From: Stutzerimonas kunmingensis
GTDB taxonomy: Bacteria > Pseudomonadota > Gammaproteobacteria > Pseudomonadales > Pseudomonadaceae
Assembly: GCF_002929225.1 (NCBI RefSeq)
Contig: NZ_PISM01000018.1
Coordinates: 682,001-746,000, forward strand
Reading direction: 5' to 3'
Length of the DNA: 64,000 nt
Below, in pieces: positions 22,394 to 31,956 of this stretch; the stretch's first letter is position 1; each line of letters starts with the position of its first letter. Position numbers and translations under genes: made by a program. The notes beneath the pieces are model-generated. The model did no database searches. It saw only the letters and a program-made list of their open reading frames with translations, and had not been told where the DNA came from.

Positions 22394-23428
22394 ATGGAAC
22401 GGTTGGCGCATATCGACGCGCTACGCGGCAGCGCAGCCCTACTCCTGATTTTCCAGACCCTGCTGTTGCCACTGTCAGACGGCTGGGCACTGCAGCACGC
22501 CCTGGACCCCGGGCTGCTGGCGATGCTTTGGTTCCTGCTGTGCTGCGGCTTCATCGTGCCGGCCAGCCTGCACGCCAGCGTCGACGGCGGGCGAGGTTTT
22601 GTCGTCCGCCGCCTGCTGCGCCTGCTGCCGGTCTACCTGCTGGCGGTGCTGCTGACCGCCATTCTGTTGCCGACGGCACCGGCCTGGCTGCCGGGTGTGG
22701 CCGCGCCAGGCAGCGCCATGGCGTTCGAGGTCATCGGCGCTTACGGAGCGCTGCCGCCAATCCTGCTGTTCTACGGGTTCTGCCTGCTGCTGCAGGTGCT
22801 CGGCCTGTTGCACAGCGTCAGTCTGCGGACCAGCTGCGCACTCGTGCTGCTGGCGGTGGCGCTGCTGCTCGCCCTGGCGCGGCAGCTGCTGGGCACAGAG
22901 CTACCGGTCACGCTGCCGCTGGCGCTATCACTGATGTTTTTCGCGTCACTCAGGTACGAGGCCAAGCATGAAAGCAGCAGCTACGCCCGCAGACGAGCCC
23001 GCGAATATGCGCGCTACACGCTGCGAATCTACCTGCTGGTGCTGCCGATCATCTTCTTGGCCGGCTGGTCTGCGGACGCAACCGCCTGGCCCCGGGACCT
23101 GCTCACCTATGCCCTGGCCATCGTGACCTTCCTGCTGGTCACCAGCCGGCTACCGCTACGGGCACCGCCGCTCGTCTGGCTTGGAAGCCTCAGCTACTCG
23201 CTCTATCTGTTGCTGCCAGCGATGCAGCGCCTGAGCGAACTGCTGACCCAGGCGCTCGGCCTGACCGGCCCGACCGCCAGCCTGGCTGGCGTTGTGTTCG
23301 GCCTGCTGCTGGCCCTCGGCAGCGCCCAGCTCTGCCGACAGTTGCTGGATCTACCGCTGGCTCACGCCGGCAGGCGCCTGACCAGACAACACGACCTGAT
23401 GCCACTGGCACGCCTGCACAGCCGCTGA
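22394..23428 (+). CDS. Acyltransferase-3-like membrane protein lacking the usual histidine
   Basis: 344 residues with about ten hydrophobic helices. It begins ERLAHIDALRGSAALLLIFQ, the N-terminal LDALRG motif of the acyltransferase-3 family that O-acetylates or succinylates polysaccharides. In active members an invariant histidine ends this helix (RxxxxxxxxxxH). Here the helix reads FQTLLLPL with no histidine, although the arginine is kept. The C-terminal pattern LVWLGSLSYSLYLL is family-like. It could therefore be an inactive paralogue or have a changed role. A second, normal-looking member lies at 26416. Family assignment good, activity doubtful. Confidence 0.72.
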   Translation: MERLAHIDALRGSAALLLIFQTLLLPLSDGWALQHALDPGLLAMLWFLLCCGFIVPASLHASVDGGRGFVVRRLLRLLPVYLLAVLLTAILLPTAPAWLPGVAAPGSAMAFEVIGAYGALPPILLFYGFCLLLQVLGLLHSVSLRTSCALVLLAVALLLALARQLLGTELPVTLPLALSLMFFASLRYEAKHESSSYARRRAREYARYTLRIYLLVLPIIFLAGWSADATAWPRDLLTYALAIVTFLLVTSRLPLRAPPLVWLGSLSYSLYLLLPAMQRLSELLTQALGLTGPTASLAGVVFGLLLALGSAQLCRQLLDLPLAHAGRRLTRQHDLMPLARLHSR

Positions 23429-23476
23429 GGCTCACCGCCTCGCTGCTCACTCTTTCTCGATCAAGGATGTCATGCC

Positions 23477-24730
23477 ATGAAAGTTGCCATCGTTCACGAC
23501 TGGCTGGTGACGTATGCCGGCGCCGAGCGCGTGCTCGCCGGGCTGTGCGCCGTCTGGCCGGACGCCGATCTGTTCGCCGTCATCGATTTTCTCTCCGACG
23601 CCGACCGTGCCCACCTCGGCGGCAAGCGCGCCACCACCACCTTCATCCAGCAACTGCCGAAGGCGCGCACCCATTACCAGAAGTACCTACCGCTGATGCC
23701 GCTGGCCATCGAGCAGCTCGACATGTCCTCGTATGACCTGATCATTTCCAGCAGCCACGCAGTGGCCAAGGGCGTGCTGACCGGGCCCAACCAGCTGCAC
23801 ATCAGCTACGTGCATTCGCCCATCCGCTACGCCTGGGACCTGCAGCACCAGTACCTGCACGAAGCCAGCCTGGAGCGCGGCATCAAGGCCAAGCTGGCGC
23901 GCATGCTGCTGCACTACATGCGCATGTGGGACCAGCGCACCGCCAGCGGCGTCGATGAGTTCATCGCCAATTCGCACTTCATCGGCCGGCGCATCAACAA
24001 GAGCTACCGGCGCCAATCCACGGTGATCTACCCGCCGGTCGACACCCGCCAGTTCACCCTGCACGAGGCCAAGGAAGACTTCTATCTCACCGCTTCGCGG
24101 ATGGTGCCCTACAAGAAGATGCCGATGATCATCGAGGCGTTCGCGGCCATGCCGGACAAGCGCCTGATCGTCATCGGCACCGGCCCGGAAATGGAAAAGG
24201 CCCGTGAAGCGGCCGGGCCCAATGTCACCCTGCTCGGCTACCAGAGTTTCGAGGTGCTGCTGCAACACATGCAGCGCGCCAAAGCGTTCGTCTTCGCCGC
24301 CGAAGAAGATTTCGGTATCGCGCCGATCGAGGCCCAGGCCTGTGGCACGCCGGTGGTCGCCTACGGGCGCGGCGGCGTACTGGAAACCGTACGCGGGCTC
24401 GAACATGCCGAACCCACGGGCGTGTTCTACCCGGAGCAGACCACCGCCTCGCTCATCGCCGCCATCGGCGAGTTCGAGGCCCAGTGCTCGCGCATCACCG
24501 CGGAAAACTGCCGACGCAATGCCGAGCGCTTCTCCAGCGAACGCTTCCAGCAGGAAATCCGCGCCTTCGTCGACGCGCGCCTGCGCGAAGCCAGGGCCTT
24601 CGACCTTCAGCAGAGCTCGGCGCCCTTGCCGGCCCCCAGTACGCCGCTCTACCCGGCAGCCGGGTGCCGATCAAGCACGCCTGATGCGTTTACCCATCAA
24701 CCCCATTCACTTACGAGGTTTCAAGGATGA
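23477..24730 (+). CDS. Family 4 glycosyltransferase, WbaZ-like
   Basis: 417 residues. It starts MKVAIVHDWLVTYAGAERVL, a pattern I associate with WbaZ-type mannosyltransferases of capsule and colanic-acid-like loci. ISYVHSPIRYAWDLQHQYL and the donor motif FAAEEDFGIAPIEAQACGTP follow. The enzyme is soluble or peripheral. The last about 35 residues are proline/serine-rich and not conserved. Its stop overlaps the start of the next small gene (ATGA, 24727-24730), so the two are coupled. Mannose as donor is plausible but unproven. Confidence 0.88.
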   Translation: MKVAIVHDWLVTYAGAERVLAGLCAVWPDADLFAVIDFLSDADRAHLGGKRATTTFIQQLPKARTHYQKYLPLMPLAIEQLDMSSYDLIISSSHAVAKGVLTGPNQLHISYVHSPIRYAWDLQHQYLHEASLERGIKAKLARMLLHYMRMWDQRTASGVDEFIANSHFIGRRINKSYRRQSTVIYPPVDTRQFTLHEAKEDFYLTASRMVPYKKMPMIIEAFAAMPDKRLIVIGTGPEMEKAREAAGPNVTLLGYQSFEVLLQHMQRAKAFVFAAEEDFGIAPIEAQACGTPVVAYGRGGVLETVRGLEHAEPTGVFYPEQTTASLIAAIGEFEAQCSRITAENCRRNAERFSSERFQQEIRAFVDARLREARAFDLQQSSAPLPAPSTPLYPAAGCRSSTPDAFTHQPHSLTRFQG

Positions 24731-25100
24731 ACACAGTAAAGAAGTGGATGAGAGTGACCCGAGCGCTCGGGTTCGCTCTCGTTGTAGCGATCGAGCCCGC
24801 CAGCGCTGCGGTGAACGCCGACACGCTGATCACCGAACCGACCAACCCGTCCGGCCAGTTGCCGGCCTGCACCAGCGCCGGCAGTGCGAGCGTCATCGCC
24901 TACAGCGACTCGTCAACCGACGCCACGCCACGCTGTGGCTCCAATGGCGGCGGGCAGCAGGAAAGCCCATCCGGTCATCAACCGTATCGATTCGCGGAAC
25001 CGGCGTCCGGTTCATTCTGGAGTCCGCCGGCAGACAGCAGGCGCTATTCATTCTGATCCGGGCCGTTACCGCACCGGGTTATGCAGGAGCACAGGCATGA
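24727..25100 (+). pseudogene. Small secreted protein, probably frameshifted
   Basis: The frame starting at 24727 gives MNTVKKWMRVTRALGFALVV and a signal peptide ending near ASAAVNA. It then continues to about SNGGGQQES, after which the residues look random, and it stops at 25056. In another frame the same DNA reads IRSSTVSIRGTGVRFILESA, then GRQQALFILIRAVTAPGY and stops at 25100, exactly overlapping the ATG of the next gene (ATGA). I infer a one-base loss near 24970-24990. The intact product would be about 124 residues, exported, of unknown function. It may instead be a sequencing error. No family is recognised. Confidence 0.5.
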
Positions 25101-25309
25101 GCACAGAAGAAACATCCAGAACGTCGCTGATTCTGGCCGATGGCTATTCCTACACCGAACTCATTCCCGCACCCGGCGCGCCTGACGGACCGTCGGGCAA
25201 TGGATTCATCCGCATCTTCCACGCCTTCTTCAGCCCCAATGAAGAAGACTCGACGGTCGACGTGCAGCAGCCTAACTGCCTGCCGCTGGCCGCCCCGGAA
25301 CAGAGCTGA
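25097..25309 (+). CDS. Small protein of unknown function
   Basis: 70 residues from ATG 25097: MSTEETSRTSLILADGYSYT, followed by a proline-rich centre and an acidic end. No signal peptide, membrane span or known family is visible. Its ATG overlaps the stop of the preceding restored frame by the ATGA arrangement, and it is followed 11 bp later by a glycosyltransferase, so it is part of the polysaccharide transcript. The longer upstream frame beginning at 24884 overlaps the small secreted protein and is not supported. It may be a partner of the secreted protein. Real but unassigned. Confidence 0.5.
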   Translation: MSTEETSRTSLILADGYSYTELIPAPGAPDGPSGNGFIRIFHAFFSPNEEDSTVDVQQPNCLPLAAPEQS

Positions 25310-25320
25310 GGAGATATTCC

Positions 25321-26394
25321 GTGCAGAACACCGCGCGCGTCGAACCCTGCAAGCAGAGTGCACAGGCAGCCGCCGCCAGCGCCGGCGAGATGCCGGTGCG
25401 ACGGCAAACCACCATCGTCACAGTGACCTACGGCGACCGCCTGGTTTACCTGCGCCGACTGATCGAGCAGGCCTTCGCCTTCGAACAGATCACCCGCGTA
25501 CTGGTGGTCAGCAATGCCTCGACCGCACCACTCGAACAACTGACCAGCCGCTGGCCCGGTCAGGTGCGCATCATTCCGCTGGCGCAAAACACCGGCTCGG
25601 CCAACGGCTATGCCGTGGGGCTGGAAGCGGCGCTGGCCGAAGGCGCGCAGTACATCTGGATGATGGATGACGACAACGCCCCCACCGCGGCCGCGGTGCG
25701 CCTGCTGCATGAAGAACTTGCGCGAATGGCCGACGAGGTAGGGCTGCATCGTGCCGCCGTGCTGGGCTTTCGCCCCAGTCAGCAGGAAGACATCGCCCGC
25801 GGCGTACCGAGCCGTTTCGCCATCCAGCCGCGCTCCAGCTACTTCGGCTTTCACGTCGCGCAGCTGCCGTACAAGGTCTGGCGCCGTCTGCCCTGGGGCC
25901 GGCCAAAAGGCACGCCGCCGCGGGCCATCGACCTGCCCTTCGCCCCCTATGGCGGCATGCTTGCCCATCGCAGTCTGTACCAGGCGATCGGGGTGCCCTT
26001 GCGCGAGCTGGTGCTCTACGCCGACGACACCGAGTACACCCGTCGCATCACCGCCAAAGGTGGCCGTCTGCGTCTGGTGACCGATGCGCTGATCGACGAG
26101 CTTGAGCTGTCCTGGAACATCAAGGCGCACACCCGCAACATCTACGAAGCCTTCCTGCTCGGTGATTCCGACTTCCGCGCCTACTACACCGCCCGCAACC
26201 AGGCCTGGTTCGACACCTACGTCTGGGCCGCCTCACCCTGGCTCTATCGGTTGAACCGAAGCATATTCCTCGGCCTGCTGCGACACGTGGCCCGGCGACA
26301 GCAGGTTCCGGAACGGCTGCAACTGATCGAGCAGGCCATCCGTGACGGCGAGAACCGTTCGCTGGGGATGCATCAGACCTTTCCGTTGCGCTGA
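25321..26394 (+). CDS. Family 2 glycosyltransferase, GlfT/rhamnosyltransferase-like
   Basis: 357 residues from GTG 25321, just after GAGGAGATATTCC. The donor fold starts QTTIVTVTYGDRLVYLRRLI, followed by QNTGSANGYAVGLEAALAEG and IWMMDDDNAPTAAAV. This NxGx(A/G)xG and DDD arrangement is that of rhamnosyl- and galactofuranosyl-transferases of GT2. Later FAPYGGMLAHRSLYQAIGVP and LYADDTEYTRRITAKGG supply the acceptor-side acidic residues. It is cytoplasmic or peripheral. It lies between the small protein and the second acyltransferase, in the same transcript. Sugar not predictable. Confidence 0.87.
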   Translation: MQNTARVEPCKQSAQAAAASAGEMPVRRQTTIVTVTYGDRLVYLRRLIEQAFAFEQITRVLVVSNASTAPLEQLTSRWPGQVRIIPLAQNTGSANGYAVGLEAALAEGAQYIWMMDDDNAPTAAAVRLLHEELARMADEVGLHRAAVLGFRPSQQEDIARGVPSRFAIQPRSSYFGFHVAQLPYKVWRRLPWGRPKGTPPRAIDLPFAPYGGMLAHRSLYQAIGVPLRELVLYADDTEYTRRITAKGGRLRLVTDALIDELELSWNIKAHTRNIYEAFLLGDSDFRAYYTARNQAWFDTYVWAASPWLYRLNRSIFLGLLRHVARRQQVPERLQLIEQAIRDGENRSLGMHQTFPLR

Positions 26395-26415
26395 ACCCAT
26401 TCCAAGGAGGAGCCG

Positions 26416-27489
26416 ATGCACGCGCCAACCACTGCGCCAAGAGACAACAACTTCGATTTCCTGCGCTTCTTTGCCGCCTCGATGGTCGTGTTCGGCCACA
26501 GCTACGGCCTATCCGGTCAGGCGGACCGGGAACCTCTGCGCCTGTTCAGCGGCAGCTACGACTCGGCGGATATCGCCGTACACGTGTTCTTCGTGATGAG
26601 CGGTTTCCTCATTGCGGCGTCCTGGCTGAACAGCCGCAGCGTGCTGGATTTTGCCGCCAAGCGAGCCCTGCGCATCATGCCGGCACTGATCGTCTCGGTG
26701 CTGTTCGTGGTCCTGCTGATCGGCCCGCTGGCCACCGAGCTGCCGCTTGGCAATTACTTCACCGCCCCCGGCACGCTCGCCTACCTGGCCAATGCCGCGC
26801 TGATCACCGAGTTCCGCCTGCCCGGCGTATTCGAGGCCAACCCGTTTCCCCACACCGTCAACGGTTCGCTCTGGACACTGCCTTACGAAGTGCTGATGTA
26901 CGTCACCGTGCTGACGCTCGGAATCGTCAAGGTATTCGGCCGCAGCAGCGCGCTGATCGGCCTGGCGCTGATGGTGGGTGTGCATTTCCACCTGATGCCG
27001 ATCTACGAGATGCAGAGCGACCTGCTGCGCAAGGCCACCCGCCTGGGGATGTTCTTCTACGCCGGCGTGCTGCTGTATCTGTATCGGCACCTTGTTCGCT
27101 GGAACTGGAAAATCGCCGCGCTGCTGGTTGCTGCCAACCTGGTGAGTGCCCGCAGCTATCACTGGGAGCTGGTGCACGTGCTGACCCTGCCCTATCTGAC
27201 GCTCTACCTCGCCCAACTGCGCATTCCGAGGCTGTCCGGCTTCGGCAAGGCCGGCGACTTCTCCTACGGCCTGTACATCTTCAGCTTCCCGGTCCAGCAG
27301 CTACTGATGCACTGGACCGACGGCCAGCTGCCACTGATTCCCTTCATGCTCCTTGGCTTCGCTGCCAGCCTGGCGCTCGCGGTGCTGTCCTGGCACCTCG
27401 TCGAATCGCCAGCGCTTCGGCTCAAGCGCTACCTGCCGCGTGCAGCCAGTGCGCAGTCGACTGCAGGGGCGGCCAGCCTCAACCGCTGA
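26416..27489 (+). CDS. Acyltransferase-3 family membrane protein
   Basis: 357 residues with about ten hydrophobic helices. The catalytic start NNFDFLRFFAASMVVFGHSY keeps the arginine and the histidine that characterise the family, unlike the paralogue at 22394. VFFVMSGFLIAASWLNSRSV and FAAKRALRIMPALIVSVLF, the second and third motifs, also fit. These proteins acylate (often acetylate) sugars on the outer side of the inner membrane. It is the last gene of the polysaccharide locus; the next gene is convergent and its stop is only 10 bp away, with no obvious terminator between. Confidence 0.88.
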   Translation: MHAPTTAPRDNNFDFLRFFAASMVVFGHSYGLSGQADREPLRLFSGSYDSADIAVHVFFVMSGFLIAASWLNSRSVLDFAAKRALRIMPALIVSVLFVVLLIGPLATELPLGNYFTAPGTLAYLANAALITEFRLPGVFEANPFPHTVNGSLWTLPYEVLMYVTVLTLGIVKVFGRSSALIGLALMVGVHFHLMPIYEMQSDLLRKATRLGMFFYAGVLLYLYRHLVRWNWKIAALLVAANLVSARSYHWELVHVLTLPYLTLYLAQLRIPRLSGFGKAGDFSYGLYIFSFPVQQLLMHWTDGQLPLIPFMLLGFAASLALAVLSWHLVESPALRLKRYLPRAASAQSTAGAASLNR

Positions 27490-27499
27490 ACGCGGCCGG

Positions 27500-28540
27500 T
27501 CAGGGAACGGCGAACGTCCGGACCTCGGCCGAAGCTGCGGCAACCGCCTCGGGCGGCACCTGACCCAGCCCGAGCTGACGGACCTTGCGTAGCTGACGCA
27601 CCCGCTCCAGGTTGTCCCAGGCGGTGGCGTAGTGCGACGGCGACTGTTCCATGGCGCTGCGGAAGAACTGCTCGGCTTCATCCAGCTTGCCTTCCACCAG
27701 ACAGATGTAGCCCACGTCGTTGCTCGCTTGGGCGCGCGAGCCGATCTGTTCGAAGGCCGACAGCGCCGCCTCGTAGCGCTGCGTGCGCGCCATCAGCAAG
27801 CCGTAGTTGCGCCATAGCGGCGCGTAGCCGCCGTCGCGGTCGAGCGCACGCCGAAAGACCCGCTCGGCTTCCTGCCAGTGCCCGGCCATGTAGTACGAGT
27901 AGCCCAAGCTGTTCTGCACCAACAGCGAACGCGGCTCGATCTGCAGCGCCAACCGGTAGTAGCGCTCAGCCAGTGGAAAGTCATTGTTGAGATCGGCCAG
28001 TACCCCCAGCGCGTTGTAAAGCCGCAATGGCGACTGCCGGTCGACCTTCAGCGCTGCCACCGCCGGCAGTGCGTTGTGCGGCGCGCCGGCGAGCCGCTGC
28101 TGGTCCAGCAGCACGGCTCTTTCGAGCAGCTCCCGCGCCCGTTCCTGCTCCCGCCGGGCCAGTTGCAGCATGCCCATCTCGGCCAGGGCATCGAGGTCGT
28201 CCGGCGCCTCGCGCAGTACCTCGTCAAAGGCCATTTCGGCCAGCTGGATATTGCCGCGCTCGCGGTGAATCCGCCCGACCCAGACCAGCGCTTCGAAGCG
28301 TTCCGGCTCCAGTTCCAGTGCACGCAGGTACTGGAACAGTGCCTGGTCCAGATCCCCCGCCCGATAAGCCATGTCGGCCAGCTGCAGCGCCTGCTCCAGC
28401 GAGCCGGCCTGTTGCCGTGCGCGGTACAGCACCGAATGGTTGCCCGAGTAGATCGAGCGCCCTTCGCCGGGCTCCGGGCCCATGGACTGGCAGCCGGCGA
28501 GTACGGCCGCGATGGCCAGCAGCAGTGCGATTCTGTTCAT
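27500..28540 (-). CDS. tadD: TadD-like TPR lipoprotein
   Basis: 346 residues. A lipoprotein signal (MNRIALLLAIAAVLAGCQSM) with lipobox LAGC precedes a row of TPR helices, for example ALQLADMAYRAGDLDQALFQ, LVWVGRIHRERGNIQLAEMA and QNSLGYSYYMAGHWQEAERV. TadD helps assemble the RcpA secretin of the Tad/Flp pilus at the outer membrane. Its start is 1 bp after the TadC stop, so it is the last gene of the tad operon. The convergent polysaccharide locus ends 10 bp away. Length is somewhat above that of the usual 250-300 residue TadD. Confidence 0.82.
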   Translation of the reverse strand: MNRIALLLAIAAVLAGCQSMGPEPGEGRSIYSGNHSVLYRARQQAGSLEQALQLADMAYRAGDLDQALFQYLRALELEPERFEALVWVGRIHRERGNIQLAEMAFDEVLREAPDDLDALAEMGMLQLARREQERARELLERAVLLDQQRLAGAPHNALPAVAALKVDRQSPLRLYNALGVLADLNNDFPLAERYYRLALQIEPRSLLVQNSLGYSYYMAGHWQEAERVFRRALDRDGGYAPLWRNYGLLMARTQRYEAALSAFEQIGSRAQASNDVGYICLVEGKLDEAEQFFRSAMEQSPSHYATAWDNLERVRQLRKVRQLGLGQVPPEAVAAASAEVRTFAVP

Positions 28541-28541
28541 C

Positions 28542-29519
28542 TCACAGTCCCCCGAACGCTTTGAGTACGCCGATCATGGCGGGGCCGATGGCGACCAGGA
28601 AAAAGCTCGGCCACAGGCAGAAAATCAGCGGGAATACCAGCTTGGTACCGATCTTGGCCGCCTGCTCCTCGGCGGCCTGGGTACGCCGATCGCGAAATTC
28701 GTCGGCGTAGACGCGCAGGGTGTCGGCCACGCTGGTGCCGAAGCGAATGCTTTGCGCCAGCAGGCTCACCAGCCCGCGGATATCTTCCAGCCCGGTCCGT
28801 TCGGCCAGGTGGCCCAGCGCCACCGCGCTGGATATCCCGGCACGCAGCTCGACGTTGACTGTCGCCAGTTCCTCGGCCAGCTCGACCTGGCTCACCGCCA
28901 TTTCCTCGGCGACACGCTCGATCGCCTGTGGCAACGCCAGCCCCGACTCCACGCAGACCACCATCAGATCGAGGGCATCGGGAAATGCCGCGCGCAGGCG
29001 CATCTGCCGCGCATTGCGACGCCGCTCGACGAACATCGCCGGGGCCAGCCAGCCCACCCCCAGCGCCAGAGCCACGGCCAGCAACCCGGGTGTCAGCGAG
29101 GCACTGGTCATTAGCGGCAGTGCCAGCAGGGTCGCGACCAGCAGCAACAGCGGCAGCAGCAGGCGGATCGCCCAGTACATCTGCACCGCGGCGGCCGAGC
29201 GGTAGCCGGCCTGCGAAAGCAGTGCGCGGGTGCCGCTGTGCTGCTCGCCTTCCCTGCCCACGAAACGCTGGCCGACCTGCTCCAGCAGCAGTTGCAGACC
29301 GCCCAGCGGCGGCTCGCCGACGCCATGCTCGGCGCCGTGCTGCCCGCCCCGCTTGATCAGCGCCAGGCGGCGGCGCATCGGATCGTGCAGGCCCATCACC
29401 AGCACCGTCGTGGTCGTCGCTGCCAGCACCACGCTCAGCGCCACCGCTGCCAGGAAGATCAGCCGCACCAGCTGCTCATCGGCGACCAGGCTACGCACCA
29501 GCCCATACAGATAATCCAT
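28542..29519 (-). CDS. tadC: TadC inner-membrane protein
   Basis: 325 residues. After an N-terminal membrane helix and a second pair (IRLLLPLLLLVATLLALPLM), the conserved T2SF domain AAFPDALDLMVVCVESGLAL, then AEELATVNVELRAGIS and FGTSVADTLRVYADEFRDRR, is characteristic of TadC, the second GspF-like platform protein. A last helix FLVAIGPAMIGVLKAF ends the protein. It partners TadB to transmit ATPase motion to pilin insertion. I set the start at ATG 29519, 14 bp downstream of the TadB stop; the longer frame reaching into TadB is an artefact. Confidence 0.88.
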   Translation of the reverse strand: MDYLYGLVRSLVADEQLVRLIFLAAVALSVVLAATTTTVLVMGLHDPMRRRLALIKRGGQHGAEHGVGEPPLGGLQLLLEQVGQRFVGREGEQHSGTRALLSQAGYRSAAAVQMYWAIRLLLPLLLLVATLLALPLMTSASLTPGLLAVALALGVGWLAPAMFVERRRNARQMRLRAAFPDALDLMVVCVESGLALPQAIERVAEEMAVSQVELAEELATVNVELRAGISSAVALGHLAERTGLEDIRGLVSLLAQSIRFGTSVADTLRVYADEFRDRRTQAAEEQAAKIGTKLVFPLIFCLWPSFFLVAIGPAMIGVLKAFGGL

Positions 29520-29533
29520 GACCACTCCCCCAC

Positions 29534-30520
29534 TCAGACCCGGATGCGGATGACCCGGCGAATCCAGAAAATGCCCAGCAGCATGGCGCCGAATGCCGCC
29601 ACCCCGAGTTGCCGCCCGATCGGCTCGTTGATCAGCAGAGGCAGGTACTGCGGCGTGGTCAGCATGATCACCGCGGCCAGCACGAATGGCACACAGATCA
29701 GCACCCAGGCCGACATCCGTCCTTCGGCGGAGAGCGTCCGGACCTTGCGCTGGAAGCGGAAGCGCCCGCGGATCAGCCGGCTCAGCCGCTCCAGTACCTC
29801 GGTCAGATTGCCGCCGGTTTCGCGGTGGATGAGGATGCTGGTCACCAGCATCATCACCGTCATGCTCGGCACCCGTTCCAGCAGACCGAGCATGGCGCGG
29901 CGCACGTCGTTGCCGTAGTTGATGTCGGCAAAGGTCAGGCCGAATTCGCGCGCCACCGCGCCTCGCTGCTCCTCGGCCACCAGCCGCAGCGTCTCGCTGA
30001 ACGGATGGCCGGCACGCAACGCGCGGCACATGGAGTCCAGCGCATCGGCCAGGCCTTCCTCGAACTCGGCAAAACGCCGGCTGCGATCACGCGCGATCTT
30101 CAGTACCGGCAGCCAGAACGCCAGCAGCCCCAGCGGCACCGCCAGCCACCACGGACGCAGCAGCAGCGCGCAGGCCACCGCCACCAGCACGCCCAGCAAT
30201 GCGCCGAGCAGCACCACCCGATAGGCGCGGTAGCCATGGCCGCTCTGCTCGATCAGCTGCGCCAGACGTTCCATCAGCGGCAGCTGTTCCAGCGCCGCTT
30301 CCAGGGGCGACAGGCGCGTCAGGTACTTCTGCCGCAGCAGGGTCTGCATGTTCGGCAGATCGTTGGCCTGTTCGAGCAGGTGCAGCCGCGTGCGGATGCG
30401 CTTGCGCACCCGTCCCGCCTCACCGAACACCGGCACCGTCAGCCCCTGGCTGAGCAGGAACACGGCGACGAAGCTCATGCCCAGAAAGATCAGGATGAAT
30501 TCGCCTGGCAGCTGGCTCAT
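29534..30520 (-). CDS. tadB: TadB inner-membrane protein
   Basis: 328 residues with an N-terminal helix ([19 protein letters not shown]), two central helices and a C-terminal one. The T2SF domain [40 protein letters not shown] and [19 protein letters not shown] matches TadB/GspF platform proteins. It sits in the inner membrane as the base on which the TadA ATPase acts. Its start overlaps the TadA stop by 4 bp. All motifs look intact. Confidence 0.9.
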   Translation of the reverse strand: MSQLPGEFILIFLGMSFVAVFLLSQGLTVPVFGEAGRVRKRIRTRLHLLEQANDLPNMQTLLRQKYLTRLSPLEAALEQLPLMERLAQLIEQSGHGYRAYRVVLLGALLGVLVAVACALLLRPWWLAVPLGLLAFWLPVLKIARDRSRRFAEFEEGLADALDSMCRALRAGHPFSETLRLVAEEQRGAVAREFGLTFADINYGNDVRRAMLGLLERVPSMTVMMLVTSILIHRETGGNLTEVLERLSRLIRGRFRFQRKVRTLSAEGRMSAWVLICVPFVLAAVIMLTTPQYLPLLINEPIGRQLGVAAFGAMLLGIFWIRRVIRIRV

Positions 30521-31956
30521 GGCTGCAAGCCCTCCATCCAGTCCGGGCGGAACAACTCCAGCGGCAGCTCGATGCCGCGCTTGGCCAGCACGTCGCGCAA
30601 GCCCGGCACCATGCCCGTCGCCCGGTAATCACCGAGCACCTCGCCGTGCTCGCCGATGCCGCGGCGCTCGAAGGTGAATATCTCGGTCATGGTGATGATT
30701 TCGCCTTCCATGCCGTTGATCTCCTGCACGCTGACCAGCCGTCGCTTGCCGTCTTCCTGCCGCTCGAGCTGGATCACCACGTCGATGGCCGAGGCGATCT
30801 GCTGGCGCAGCGCCTTGATCGGAAAGGTCGCGCCGCTCATCGCCACCATGTTCTCCACCCGCCCGAGGGCATCGCGCGGGCTGTTGGCGTGAATGGTGGT
30901 GAGCGAGCCATCGTGCCCGGTGTTCATCGCCGCCAGCATGTCCAGCGCCTCCGGGCCGCGCACCTCGCCGATGACGATGCGGTCCGGGCGCATGCGCAGG
31001 CTGTTGCGCACCAGCTCGCGCTGGTTCACTTCGCCGCGCCCCTCGATGTTGGCCGGGCGCGTTTCCAGACGCACCACGTGGGGCTGTTGCAGCTGCAGCT
31101 CGGCGGAATCCTCGATGGTGACGATGCGCTCGTTGTGCGGGATGAAGCTCGACAGCACATTGAGCATGGTGGTCTTGCCGGTGCCGGTGCCGCCGGACAC
31201 CAGCACGTTCATCCGCCCACGCACGATGGCCTTGAGCACAAGGGCGATCGCTGGCGTCAGGGTGCCCATCTGGATCAGGCTCTCGGCGTTCAGCAGGTCC
31301 ACCGCGAAGCGCCGGATCGACAGGCTCGGCCCGTCGATGGCCAGCGGCGGGATGATCGCATTTACCCGCGAGCCATCCTTCAGTCGCGCATCCACCAGCG
31401 GCGAGGATTCGTCGATGCGCCGGCCAAGGCTGGAAACGATGCGGTCGATGATGTTCAACAGGTGCTGGTCGTCCCGGAAGCGCACATCAGTGCGCTGCAG
31501 CTTGCCGTGGCGCTCGACGTAGACCGAGGCGTGGCCATTGACCAGGATGTCCGACACCGTGGCGTCGGCCAGCAGCGGTTCGAGCGGGCCGAGACCCAGC
31601 ACCTCGTCGGTGATCTGCTTGATGATCAGTTGTCGCCCGGCCGCGCTGACCGGCGCGGCATGCTCGTCGAGCAGGCGCTGGCAGATCTCGCGGATCTGCC
31701 AGCCTGCGTCCGCCGGCTCCAGCGAGTCGAGCAGCGACAGGTCCATGACCTTGAGCAGCTGCTGATAGGTCCGCTCGCGCCAGTCGGCATCGACCGGGCT
31801 GAGCTGGCTGCGGGTTTCATACAGCCGCTCGACCGCCGGCATTTCCCAGGCCATGACACCTTCCGCCCGTTCGGGTGCAGAGCCGGTGTCCGGCTGGCGG
31901 GTCGCGGGTCGCTTGCCTGTCTGCAGGCGGTTGCGCAGTTCGCTGAGCATGGTCAT
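30517..31956 (-). CDS. tadA: TadA/CpaF pilus assembly ATPase
   Basis: 479 residues. The CpaF-type N-terminal domain leads to the nucleotide-binding core: Walker [21 protein letters not shown], the aspartate box [20 protein letters not shown], Walker [21 protein letters not shown] and the histidine box [20 protein letters not shown]. This is a bifunctional hexameric ATPase that drives Tad pilus extension and retraction from the cytoplasm. It overlaps both tadZ (31953-31956) and tadB (30517-30520) by 4 bp. No residue is missing, so the motor genes look functional even though upstream tad genes are broken. Confidence 0.95.
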   Translation of the reverse strand: MTMLSELRNRLQTGKRPATRQPDTGSAPERAEGVMAWEMPAVERLYETRSQLSPVDADWRERTYQQLLKVMDLSLLDSLEPADAGWQIREICQRLLDEHAAPVSAAGRQLIIKQITDEVLGLGPLEPLLADATVSDILVNGHASVYVERHGKLQRTDVRFRDDQHLLNIIDRIVSSLGRRIDESSPLVDARLKDGSRVNAIIPPLAIDGPSLSIRRFAVDLLNAESLIQMGTLTPAIALVLKAIVRGRMNVLVSGGTGTGKTTMLNVLSSFIPHNERIVTIEDSAELQLQQPHVVRLETRPANIEGRGEVNQRELVRNSLRMRPDRIVIGEVRGPEALDMLAAMNTGHDGSLTTIHANSPRDALGRVENMVAMSGATFPIKALRQQIASAIDVVIQLERQEDGKRRLVSVQEINGMEGEIITMTEIFTFERRGIGEHGEVLGDYRATGMVPGLRDVLAKRGIELPLELFRPDWMEGLQP

